DNA from: Chloroflexota bacterium
GTDB lineage: Bacteria > Chloroflexota > Anaerolineae > Anaerolineales > Anaerolineaceae
Length of the DNA stretch: 19,691 bases
Direction of reading: 5' to 3'
NCBI GenBank assembly: GCA_029777225.1
Contig: JAKOSR010000207.1
Location: 1 to 19,691, forward strand
Shown here: positions 1 through 6,714 of the stretch, piece by piece
Numbering within the stretch: position 1 is the first letter of the stretch
How the letters are laid out: every line of letters begins with the position of its first letter
Position numbers and translations under genes: made by a program
Notes under the pieces: generated by a model
Databases searched by the model: none
What the model was told of the DNA's origin: nothing
What the model saw: only the letters and a program-made list of their open reading frames with translations

Positions 1-207
1 CAAGCGCAGGAACAGGCCGCCTAAAAGCCCGGTCAACACAATGCCCAGCGCGAAGGCGGAGGTGTGCACGCTACTGAGCGTGTACGAAAGCCCGAATTCA
101 GACCTCAGGTAACTTGTCACCGGGCCGGCCGCGTTCAGGCAATACACGTAAAGCGATAGTAAAAGGTACGCGAGCCAGCTTTTCGGTGTGCGACTGATTT
201 TCTTCAC
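1..207 (-). CDS. MFS transporter, N-terminal part (runs off window)
   Basis: Only the first 69 codons are inside the window. The frame is open from a GTG at 205-207 to the left edge. The peptide begins VKKISRTPKSWLAYLLLSLY and contains two hydrophobic segments (about residues 11-28 and 47-69) joined by a short loop with a TSYLRSEFGLSYTLSS segment. That pattern, an N-terminal helix, a loop with a short amphipathic element and then a Gly-rich helix (LGIVLTGLLGGLF), is typical of major facilitator superfamily transporters, so it is probably an integral membrane permease. The start is inferred: the nearby ATG at 212-214 reads into a stop after three codons, and no clear Shine-Dalgarno sequence precedes the GTG. 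The substrate cannot be read from this fragment. Confidence in 'MFS' is moderate and in 'membrane protein' is high. Confidence 0.6.
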   Translation of the reverse strand, partial: MKKISRTPKSWLAYLLLSLYVYCLNAAGPVTSYLRSEFGLSYTLSSVHTSAFALGIVLTGLLGGLFLRL

Positions 208-234
208 AGAATCATGTCTGGAAGTGGGGTTGGT

Positions 235-579
235 TTACCAGCGCTCAGGTCTTTTCGACCGGTCGTTTGGATCCCCCTCCAGTTCTTTTTTATACTGGTA
301 TTCTCCCCAGCGGCCGGCAAAACCACTCCAATACTGAACACTAATCAGCAGGCCGAGCAAGGGCAGCGCCATCAGGCCCAACAAGAGCCCCAGGGTCATC
401 CCGTTCCAGGCGCCATCCCAACCTTTCGCGTGGAATCCAATCGCGCCCAGGGCCGTGCAAACCACAACAAGCGTGAGGGCGTAATACAACAACACGCGCA
501 AAAAGAACGCGCGGGTACGGCGTTTGGGTTTACGCTGAGCGTTGGGGTCGAATTCTGAGTCTTGCGTGTCTGCCTCCAT
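235..579 (-). CDS. Small two-helix membrane protein, unknown function
   Basis: A 114-residue protein. A charged N-terminus (MEADTQDSEF, then a basic stretch KPKRRTR at 17-23) is followed by two hydrophobic segments, about residues 26-48 (FFLRVLLYYALTLVVVC and on) and 59-82 (MTLGLLLGLMALPLLGLLIS). The tail is charged and hydrophilic (YQYKKELEGDPNDRSKRPERW). The basic cluster before the first helix suggests the N-terminus stays in the cytoplasm, so both ends would be inside. I do not recognise a family. It lies 27 bp upstream of the MFS gene on the same strand, so it could share a transcript with it. A TATGAT hexamer sits 18 bases before the ATG on the minus strand, but no Shine-Dalgarno sequence is visible. 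An overlapping plus-strand frame of the same length lacks comparable protein character. Confidence 0.65.
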   Translation of the reverse strand: MEADTQDSEFDPNAQRKPKRRTRAFFLRVLLYYALTLVVVCTALGAIGFHAKGWDGAWNGMTLGLLLGLMALPLLGLLISVQYWSGFAGRWGEYQYKKELEGDPNDRSKRPERW

Positions 580-636
580 TGGTGGCGGATTGACTCAATC
601 ATACCCGAAAAAAGCGCTGAGGCGCGGGGCCGGCCC

Positions 637-1212
637 CTATCCGTTCTGTTCGTATGCCAGGCGCAACAGGTTTTCGACCCCTGGCGTAATTTCAGCCACC
701 GCGCGCAAGCTTAGCTTGTGTGTGGCCTGCCCTGGTCCTTTGGCCTCGCTGAGCAGCTCCGAATCAGGGGCAGCCCTGAAGCGCAGCCCCACGTCCACCC
801 GGTCTTTCGTGGCCGCTTGGATGGCCGCGAACTGGCGTCCGCGCACAAAAGGCACATACGTACCCCGCCCTTCCATCATCACGTCCTCCCCTAGCCCAAG
901 GATGTAATCCCTGAGTTGCTCAAAGATGGGCCACAGCGCGGCCTTTTCACCTGTGTACTGCCCGGCCGCGTATTCTGATTCACTCGGCCTAACCCAGCCC
1001 ACCGCTTGAGCGGCCGCATCCGCGATGGCCCACTGGGAGTTTTGGGCGATACCGTGTTCCGCCTTCAGCCACTTGCGCACCGCGTTTTGGTCGAGCGGAT
1101 TAATGCCGGATTGCAACACGACCTCCACCCACGCCTCCAGCGATTTGCCCGTGCGTTCCAGCATGCTGTCTGAGACGGTGGCCATCATATCCTGTGGGGA
1201 TTGGTTTTTCAT
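637..1212 (-). CDS. DUF4287/DUF5655 domain protein
   Basis: A 191-residue cytoplasmic protein. The N-terminal half (MVATVSDS-like segment, LERTGKSLEAWVEVV, DQNAVRKWLKAEHGI) resembles DUF4287, a short helical domain. The C-terminal half (GEKAALWPIFEQLRDYI, GRGTYVPFVRGRQFAAIQ, DRVDVGLRF) resembles DUF5655, a domain of unknown biochemistry that often follows DUF4287. No catalytic motif is obvious. I chose the second ATG (1210-1212), because GGAG lies 6 bases before it; the ATG at 1222-1224 has no such signal and would add four residues. The gene diverges from the hydrogenase operon, with about 210 bp between the two start codons, so the two promoters share this region. Family assignment is from remembered sequence style; function unknown. 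Confidence 0.75.
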   Translation of the reverse strand: MKNQSPQDMMATVSDSMLERTGKSLEAWVEVVLQSGINPLDQNAVRKWLKAEHGIAQNSQWAIADAAAQAVGWVRPSESEYAAGQYTGEKAALWPIFEQLRDYILGLGEDVMMEGRGTYVPFVRGRQFAAIQAATKDRVDVGLRFRAAPDSELLSEAKGPGQATHKLSLRAVAEITPGVENLLRLAYEQNG

Positions 1213-1299
1213 GCTTTTCTCCATTTTCTATTAAACGCGACTTAATCATAATCGAAGCGTCCCGCGTCAGGCGCTATGAAACAGCTTCTCTTGTCAGAA

Positions 1300-1328
1300 T
1301 TGACCAGGGGTGTGCCAGTGAATAAGGT
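1300..1328 (+). promoter_or_regulatory. Sigma70-like promoter of the hydrogenase operon
   Basis: TTGACC at 1300-1305 and TAAGGT at 1323-1328 are separated by exactly 17 bases, the preferred spacing of housekeeping promoters. The -10 box is imperfect, which would fit an activated or weak promoter. Transcription would start near 1335, leaving a leader of about 85 bases before the ATG at 1421. Predicted from sequence only. Confidence 0.5.
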
Positions 1329-1338
1329 AAAATCATGG

Positions 1339-1411
1339 TGTGGATATTCTGTTCAAAACCTGTGGATATCCCGCCGAATCCGGTTGATAACCCCATCTTT
1401 TCTGTGGAAAA
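1339..1411 (+). repeat. Three DnaA-box-like TGTGGAWAW copies in the hydrogenase leader
   Basis: TGTGGATAT occurs at 1339-1347 and again at 1361-1369, and TGTGGAAAA at 1403-1411. The first two differ by one base from the DnaA box TGTGGATAA. Start-to-start distances are 22 and 42 bases, roughly two and four helical turns, so the copies would lie on a similar face of the DNA. An inverted repeat GGTT-GAT-AACC lies between the second and third copy at 1382-1392. The third copy overlaps the Shine-Dalgarno sequence AAGGAG (1410-1415). Confidence 0.4.
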
Positions 1412-1420
1412 GGAGCCCCC

Positions 1421-2293
1421 ATGGAAAACGAACCACCCAAGCTTCCAAAATTTGCGGTCCTGCAGCTTTCCGGTTGTGCTGGTTGTGAAGTCTCCCTGCT
1501 AAACGCGTCCGAATGGTACGACAAGTACAACCTGGTCTATATGCCCCTGGTGGTATCTTCCCACCGCGTCCCGGATGACGTCGAAGTTTTACTTATTTCA
1601 GGCGGTGTGCGCAATGACGAGGATGCCTATAACCTCCAACGGGCTGTGAAAAATGTGCCCAAGGTCATCGCGGTGGGCACCTGCGCCATCTCAGGTGGGG
1701 TCACCAACCTGGGAGACCGCGACGACGTGCGTGAGATATTCCTTTCGCAGGCCAGCCGCAGGCACGTGCCCCGTTTGCTCAGCAAAACCCACCCGGTGGA
1801 TGCTTTTGTACATGTGGACCTATACCTGCCTGGCTGCCCGCCCACCCCAGAGCTTTTCATGGCTGCTCTGATGCAACCTGAGGATTTCAAAGCCTCAAGC
1901 ATCGTCTGCGGAGAATGTGGCCGGCGCAAGCTGAATGATATGAAACCCGACCACATCACGGGTTTCCAGCAGGGGGATGTCAAACCGGATATCTGCCTGA
2001 TTAACCAGGGCTACCTTTGTGTTGGCACTTCCACGCGCGGAGGCTGCCGGGCAATCTGCACCCGGGCCGGCCACCCCTGCGTGGGCTGCCGCGGGCCATC
2101 CAACAACTTCATCGAAAAAGAATCGTCGGTTTGGCTGGAAAGCATTCAGAAGGTGTTTGAACGCATGACGAACATCCCACCAGAGGAAATCAACGAGATG
2201 CTTCGGTCTCCCCAGCTTTCCATGTTCCTGTTCCAATTCTCAGATTACGCCGGCGGCAATCGCCGCGTGCGCAGCAAGGACGAGGTGCTCTGA
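1421..2293 (+). CDS. [NiFe] hydrogenase small subunit (group 3-like)
   Basis: A 290-residue electron-transfer subunit that would pass electrons between the large subunit's NiFe site and an unknown partner. There is no Tat signal peptide, so it is cytosolic. Twelve cysteines fit three [4Fe-4S] clusters: C19 and C22 (SGCAGCEVSLL), C88 (GTCAISGG) and C139 (LPGCPPTPE) form the proximal cluster. C163, C166 (CGECGRRK), C192, C200, C209, C213, C220 and C223 (CRAICTRAGHPCVGC) would hold two more. The spacing and the GYLCVGTSTRGGC segment resemble MvhG/FrhG-type and other group 3 small subunits rather than membrane uptake enzymes. AAGGAG lies 5 bases before the ATG. The stop codon overlaps the large subunit's ATG by one base (TGATG), so the two are translationally coupled. 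No diaphorase, HdrA or F420-binding subunit is beside it, so the electron acceptor is unknown. Confidence 0.93.
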   Translation: MENEPPKLPKFAVLQLSGCAGCEVSLLNASEWYDKYNLVYMPLVVSSHRVPDDVEVLLISGGVRNDEDAYNLQRAVKNVPKVIAVGTCAISGGVTNLGDRDDVREIFLSQASRRHVPRLLSKTHPVDAFVHVDLYLPGCPPTPELFMAALMQPEDFKASSIVCGECGRRKLNDMKPDHITGFQQGDVKPDICLINQGYLCVGTSTRGGCRAICTRAGHPCVGCRGPSNNFIEKESSVWLESIQKVFERMTNIPPEEINEMLRSPQLSMFLFQFSDYAGGNRRVRSKDEVL

Positions 2294-3606
2294 TGACCAC
2301 CCTCACTTTCCCACTAAGCCGTATTGAAGGCCACGCCCGCGTTGAAATGGAAACCGAAGGGGGCGAGCTGTTATCCGCCCATTTTCAGGCGGTCGAAATG
2401 CGCGGTTTCAGGCATTTTGTGCTGGGAACCCCTGCGGAACAGATGCCGGTCATCGTGCCCCGCATCTGCGGCGTTTGTTCCACCGCCCACCACGTCGCCT
2501 CGGTCAAGGCGCTTGAAAACGCTTACGGTGTCACGCCGCCCCCCTTGGCCAGCGTCATCCGCGAAGTACTGCTGTTGGGCCAGCTAATTCAAAACCAGGC
2601 CACATCCCTTTTCATCTTCACCATGCCAGACCGGGTGAACGTGGACAGTCTTTTCCAGGTGGAAGGGGAGGAGCCAGAGCAGCGGCGTCAATTCTCCATC
2701 GCCCAGCGGGCCCTGCGCGTTCGTAAAATCGGTACGGACCTCATCATCCTGGCGGGTGGCCAGTTTATCCACCCCGTAAAAGCCCATATTGGCGGCATGG
2801 CCGGCGGCATCACCCGCGCGGCTGCCGATGCCATGCTGGCCCAACTCCAGGAGATGATGCCAATCGCCTGCCAGCTGGTGGATGAATACTGGGATATGTC
2901 CCTGGCCATGACCGACCGCATTGGGACATGGGGCGATGACGAACCCACCTACTATATCTCCGCGACCCCTTCCTTCAAGCCTCACTTGAATAGCAACACG
3001 CTGCGGGTGCTTAGCCCGGATGGCAAAGAAAAGGTGCGCTTTACGCCAGAACAATTTGACCAGGTCCTCGAATTTACCGAAACAGAGTATTCCTACGCGG
3101 GCCAAACCACATACCAGGGCAACCTGTTGCGTGCCAACAGCCTTGCCCGCATCAATTTGACCTCCGAATTTGGCACCAAGTGTGCGGACCGCTACCTTTC
3201 GCGCTTCAGGGAAGCTTTCGGTAATCCCGCGCATGCCATCTTGTTCTTTGACCTCGCCCGTGGAATTGAGTTAGTTTTCGCGATGGAACGCGCCATGGAA
3301 CTGTTGGAAGACGATTTGGATTACATGGACCCAGACGTTCCTTACACTCCCAGGGACGGAATCGGCTACGGCCTGGTGGAAGCTCCGCGTGGACCACTGA
3401 TTCACCGCTATGTCATCGAAAACGGATTGATCGCGGACGCGCAGTTCATCATCCCAACCGTGCACAACATGAAAGCGATTGAGCGCGCGCTGCGGGTGGT
3501 GGGCAAACGTTATATCAGCCCCGCGGGCATCAACCTGGAGCTTGAGAAAGCAGTTGGGCGGGTCGTGCGCGCCTTCGACCCCTGCATTGCCTGCGCCACG
3601 CAGTAG
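2293..3606 (+). CDS. [NiFe] hydrogenase large subunit, no C-terminal extension
   Basis: A 437-residue catalytic subunit that would hold the Ni-Fe site for H2 oxidation or formation in the cytosol. The L1 motif RICGVCSTAH (57-66) supplies C59 and C62, and the C-terminal FDPCIACATQ supplies C431 and C434, giving the four Ni ligands. Other family segments are RIEGHARVEME near the start and EAPRGPLIHRY in the C-terminal third, as in group 3 and 4 enzymes. Most relatives carry DPCxxCxxH or R followed by a peptide that a maturation protease removes after Ni insertion. Here the protein stops right at that point, and the residue in the His/Arg position is Gln437. It would therefore need no endopeptidase, but it lacks a usual ligand of the nearby metal ion. 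No hyp maturation genes are in the window. A perfect 18-bp terminator follows 8 bases after the stop. Confidence 0.93.
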   Translation: MTTLTFPLSRIEGHARVEMETEGGELLSAHFQAVEMRGFRHFVLGTPAEQMPVIVPRICGVCSTAHHVASVKALENAYGVTPPPLASVIREVLLLGQLIQNQATSLFIFTMPDRVNVDSLFQVEGEEPEQRRQFSIAQRALRVRKIGTDLIILAGGQFIHPVKAHIGGMAGGITRAAADAMLAQLQEMMPIACQLVDEYWDMSLAMTDRIGTWGDDEPTYYISATPSFKPHLNSNTLRVLSPDGKEKVRFTPEQFDQVLEFTETEYSYAGQTTYQGNLLRANSLARINLTSEFGTKCADRYLSRFREAFGNPAHAILFFDLARGIELVFAMERAMELLEDDLDYMDPDVPYTPRDGIGYGLVEAPRGPLIHRYVIENGLIADAQFIIPTVHNMKAIERALRVVGKRYISPAGINLELEKAVGRVVRAFDPCIACATQ

Positions 3607-3614
3607 TCAGAAGA

Positions 3615-3654
3615 TTAAACAAATAACCCCGAGGCTTCGGGGTTATTTGTTTAA
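3615..3654. terminator. Bidirectional intrinsic terminator, 18-bp perfect stem
   Basis: Arms 3615-3632 and 3637-3654 are perfectly complementary (18 pairs) around a 4-base loop GGCT. The base of each arm is A/T-rich and the top is CCCCGA/TCGGGG, so an RNA made from either strand ends in a U-containing tract after a GC-rich helix. It sits between the hydrogenase stop (3606) and the stop of the convergent peptidase gene (3669), and would end both transcripts. Confidence 0.9.
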
Positions 3655-3668
3655 GGTGGCAGCCTGGG

Positions 3669-5600
3669 TTAAGGCATCAGTATTCTTGGCGCTGAGATGG
3701 CTGTTGGGTCAAACCCCTCTTCCGCTTCAGGCAACGTCGTTGTGGACGCGCTGGCCGACATGGAAACATCGTCGAGGAACAGGTTGCTGTTATTGCTGCC
3801 ATCATTATTGACTTCAAACAGGATAGTTCTGCTGTTACCGGCATAAGCAGCCAGGTTAACAACTCCCTGCACCCATCCGTTGGTATTGTTTGACGTGCAA
3901 AGCGTAAATCCGGCCACTTGCGTCCCGTTCACATTAATCGCGAAAAAGTCGTAGCCACAAACATCCTGTGACCCAACCCAATACCAATAATGCAGGTAAG
4001 GCGTGGAGGCGGAAATGGTGATGACCTGGGAAAGTTCGGAAGATTCGCTGTTTGCCCCGCCCAGCCATGCGAACCAGGAACCGCTGTGCGCGGTGATGGC
4101 GTCTTCCGACGCTTCCGTGATGAGGTCAAATCCTAGCCAGGAATACTCTGTCCAGGCCACATGCCCCTGTTCAAAGCCAGGGTTAAGAAATGGATTGGCA
4201 CCCACTTGCGTCACAGAGATGACAAAGGCTTTCTCGAAGGTCAGCCCGCCCTGGTCTGTGACCCGGATGCGAATGTTGTAGCTGTTCTTGACCTCATAAT
4301 CAAATACAGCCGAGGTCCGCAACTGCGCGCCGGATATGTTGAATGAACCGTTATCCGTGCTTCCGGTGCCCGTCACGAGGGTGTAGGTGAAGGTGTTTCC
4401 TGCGTCCGGGTCGGTGGCCGAAAGAGTTCCTACCACCGTGTTAACGGGTTGATTCTCTGGAACGCTGGAATTGGAAAGCGAAATGTTGTTGGGCGCTTGG
4501 TTGGGAACAGGCCTGGTAATCAAGGGTAGGTACACGTATTGCGTCAGGGGTGCGGGCCCTGCCGCCAGCTTGACGATACTGACGGACAGCAAATTCATCC
4601 CAGAGTAGTTGCCACCCCATGGAAACTCATGCGTCGCGGTATCCCAGGTATCCCGGATGTACACAGTCGAACCACTATAGCCAAAACCGACCACCGAATG
4701 CCCGGCGAGGTTCAACAACACCGGGTGGCCCGCGTCGATTTCGGCCTTGTAATTGGCCAGGGTAAAACCGCCACCGTTATTGTCTGTTCTCTGGTTGTAA
4801 CAGTCCGTCACTGTGAATCCCCTGGCTTGGTAAAACAGCCTGCGCCCAACTGTACCATCTTTTGTGATGCCATTTTCCACGATGACGTCACAATATAACT
4901 TGTCTGGGATGGCGGTGTAATTGAAGAAGGTGGTTGAACCATCGGTGTTCTCATAAGCGGATTGGCTGGTCTTCATGTAATCCCCAATCGAATCACTCCA
5001 GGCGTGTTGGCTCCAGGCCCCGGTGATGTAAGGGTCCTGGGTGCTGCTGCCATAAGTCACCCAGTAATCATCAATCGAACCCTTGGTCGTTCGACCATCC
5101 ACGTTGATATGCGAGGCTATCAGTGGGTTGTTGGGGTAAGTCTCAAAGCCGTCGCTCCAGGTGGGCCAGCTGGCATTATTAAGGGGCATCACCCCGCCGT
5201 TGGTAGGCCCAGAGTACATGTTCGGGTAGCTTCCCCGGTCGTAGTAGGCCGCGATCATGGCCCCCGAAACGGCTGAGCAGCCAAACACCCAGGTGTAAGC
5301 CGGGAAGTTCGCGATGGTACCCTCCACCTCGCCTTGGATTGCGTTCGCAGCATGTTCTTCAGCAAATTCCGCGGGTGGCTTTGATGGCCCGTTGATAACA
5401 TAGCCCTCCAGCTCATTGCCATCAGCAGCGAACTGGCGCAGAATGGTCAGGTAAGGGCTGACCACTTCCACCTGCGTCTCCCCAGGGGGTGTTTCCTGCG
5501 CGCCTACAGTTCCCAGGGGGCTGGCCAGCAATCCCAACATGACCATGAGAAGAAACAATCGGAAAATAACACGGATGGCACCTGTTCGCTTGTGGCTCAT
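3669..5600 (-). CDS. Secreted C39-like cysteine peptidase with cadherin-like and jelly-roll domains
   Basis: A 643-residue exported protein. Residues 1-35 are a signal peptide (basic MSHKRTGAIR, hydrophobic core, cut near GAQ-ET). Residues about 100-345 look like a peptidase C39-like (papain-fold) domain. Cys108 in FGCSAVSGAMIAAYYD is the likely nucleophile, His301 in NLAGHSVVGFGYSG the base, and Asp317 in YIRDTWD the third residue. A YVYLPLITR motif follows at 355-363. Residues 368-464 form a cadherin-like repeat (SVPENQPVNTVVGTLSATDPDAGN, RVTDQGG), and 470-618 look like a jelly-roll carbohydrate-binding module (NPGFEQG, LFLDDVSMS). GAGGAG stands a few bases before the ATG, supporting this start. 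Substrate specificity cannot be told; cleavage of a surface protein or peptide is likely. It ends next to the terminator shared with the hydrogenase operon. The fold call is moderately sure. Confidence 0.8.
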   Translation of the reverse strand: MSHKRTGAIRVIFRLFLLMVMLGLLASPLGTVGAQETPPGETQVEVVSPYLTILRQFAADGNELEGYVINGPSKPPAEFAEEHAANAIQGEVEGTIANFPAYTWVFGCSAVSGAMIAAYYDRGSYPNMYSGPTNGGVMPLNNASWPTWSDGFETYPNNPLIASHINVDGRTTKGSIDDYWVTYGSSTQDPYITGAWSQHAWSDSIGDYMKTSQSAYENTDGSTTFFNYTAIPDKLYCDVIVENGITKDGTVGRRLFYQARGFTVTDCYNQRTDNNGGGFTLANYKAEIDAGHPVLLNLAGHSVVGFGYSGSTVYIRDTWDTATHEFPWGGNYSGMNLLSVSIVKLAAGPAPLTQYVYLPLITRPVPNQAPNNISLSNSSVPENQPVNTVVGTLSATDPDAGNTFTYTLVTGTGSTDNGSFNISGAQLRTSAVFDYEVKNSYNIRIRVTDQGGLTFEKAFVISVTQVGANPFLNPGFEQGHVAWTEYSWLGFDLITEASEDAITAHSGSWFAWLGGANSESSELSQVITISASTPYLHYWYWVGSQDVCGYDFFAINVNGTQVAGFTLCTSNNTNGWVQGVVNLAAYAGNSRTILFEVNNDGSNNSNLFLDDVSMSASASTTTLPEAEEGFDPTAISAPRILMP

Positions 5601-5841
5601 AACGACACTCCTCTACTTATGTTTTGCTTGAAACGACCGCTTCTTTGTGTTGGCGCGATTCATTTGAACTAATGAAAAGAACAAAATTTTCGTAAAGAAA
5701 GAACGGACCTGCAACGGACTATTTATTGATTTATAACATTTTCCGACAGTTTTCTTTCGGTGACGGGCCTTTTGCAGCGCCCCTCACTCATCCTTGGCCA
5801 CTCAACGGCTTCAGGCTCTCCCGCGCGCGGATCGGTTCTGT

Positions 5842-6486
5842 TCACCGCTCCCCGCGCCATTCAGCCTGCAGCTCATCAAAGAACCCTTTCAGGTAGGCGT
5901 CTCTTTGCTCGGCAATCTTCTTGCCTGTCTGTGTAAAGAGTGCGCCTTTTATCTTGCGTAGTTTGAAAAGATACTCATGGAACGCGCTGTGGGCTTCGCC
6001 AGGTTCTTTTTGCGATGTTGCCAAAAATTGGTCAGAGGGCTCTGAAAAAGAGGGCTGCCCATCCAGCGCGGCATACGCGATGGTGCGGGCCGCGCCGATT
6101 GCTCCGAGCACATCCAGCTTGTCCGCGTCAAACAGGCACTGGGCTTCCAGGCTCTCAGGCCGCTCCCCTGTATGGCGATAGCGGTGCGCTCTGATGCAGT
6201 GCTGCACCCTGGCAATCCGCTCCTCGGGCCAGCCTTCCTGCCGCAAAACCTCCCCGGCGAATTCCGCCGAGGTAATATGGTGCTCCTTGCGCGCCTGGCC
6301 ATCCTTTCCCGGGGTGGCTCCTTTTGAGTCATGTAAAAGCGCGGCCGCGTGCACGATTTCAAGGTCCGCCCCTTCTGCCAACGCGATGCGTTCCGAAAGG
6401 CGATAGACCCTCAAGACATGCTCAAAGTCATGCACCGGGTCCGAATCAGCGTACCACTGTCGGGCTGTTTCGATGTCAACAGGCAT
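5842..6486 (-). CDS. HD-domain metal-dependent phosphohydrolase (YedJ-like)
   Basis: A 214-residue cytoplasmic protein of the HD superfamily, whose members hydrolyse phosphate esters at a divalent metal site. Candidate ligands are visible in order: H19 with H23 (VHDFEHV), H52-D53 (ALLHDSKG), H96 and H101 (QHCIRAHRYR), and D120, D122, D125 (CLFDADKLDVLG). The FDADKLDxxGAIG segment is characteristic of the YedJ-like group. The natural substrate is not known. TATAAT lies at 6498-6493 on the minus strand, exactly 6 bases before the ATG, and no Shine-Dalgarno sequence is present, so a leaderless transcript is likely. Its promoter falls within the end of the upstream small membrane protein gene. 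No obvious terminator lies downstream; about 240 bp of mostly AT-rich spacer then leads to the peptidase gene. Confidence 0.85.
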   Translation of the reverse strand: MPVDIETARQWYADSDPVHDFEHVLRVYRLSERIALAEGADLEIVHAAALLHDSKGATPGKDGQARKEHHITSAEFAGEVLRQEGWPEERIARVQHCIRAHRYRHTGERPESLEAQCLFDADKLDVLGAIGAARTIAYAALDGQPSFSEPSDQFLATSQKEPGEAHSAFHEYLFKLRKIKGALFTQTGKKIAEQRDAYLKGFFDELQAEWRGER

Positions 6487-6492
6487 ACAGTG

Positions 6493-6498
6493 ATTATA
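6493..6498 (-). promoter_or_regulatory. -10 hexamer of a probable leaderless transcript (HD gene)
   Basis: The minus strand reads TATAAT-CACTGT-ATG. The hexamer matches the consensus fully and the 6-base gap puts the predicted transcription start on the A of the start codon at 6486. No convincing -35 box was found upstream. Confidence 0.6.
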
Positions 6499-6501
6499 AG
6501 C

Positions 6502-6693
6502 CTACAGGAAATTTATTTGCAGAAAACCGGCAATTTCCCCAAATATGACCAGCAAAGCCAGCAGGATGAGGATGACCCGAATAACCTTCCAGGCCAGCTT
6601 GAAAAATTTTCGCAAGACGAAGATGATGCCCAGCGCCCCCAGGGCGAGGATAAGGTAGTTAATAATTATCCTGCCAAGTTCCAGGTTCTCCAT
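6502..6693 (-). CDS. Tiny two-helix membrane protein, unknown
   Basis: A 63-residue peptide (MENLELGRIIINYLILALGA at the start) with hydrophobic segments at about residues 9-27 and 34-58, separated by a basic loop (RKFFKLAWKVIR). This is the pattern of a small helical-hairpin membrane protein. It follows hutI: the TAA of hutI is 21 bases upstream of this ATG, so translational coupling is likely, and only weak Shine-Dalgarno-like bases are visible. A TTG fifteen bases upstream of the ATG would add five residues, with GGAAG too close to it, so I prefer the ATG. No family was recognised. The hydrophobicity and good spacing within the operon make it likely to be real. Confidence 0.6.
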   Translation of the reverse strand: MENLELGRIIINYLILALGALGIIFVLRKFFKLAWKVIRVILILLALLVIFGEIAGFLQINFL

Positions 6694-6714
6694 TGCCAAT
6701 GAGCCCAACTTCCG

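Noticed and set aside
214..558. 114-codon plus-strand frame
   Set aside because: Overlaps the minus-strand two-helix membrane protein, whose charged ends and two helices look real; this frame is low-complexity Gln/Arg sequence with no ribosome binding site.
3597..3620. Read-through of the hydrogenase TAG to make a longer C-terminus
   Set aside because: The bases after TAG lead directly into the terminator palindrome and do not encode a family-like extension.
5601..5841. Promoter in the AT-rich gap upstream of the peptidase
   Set aside because: TTTACG and ATTAGT with a 17-base gap exist on the minus strand, but both boxes are poor matches, so no promoter is called.
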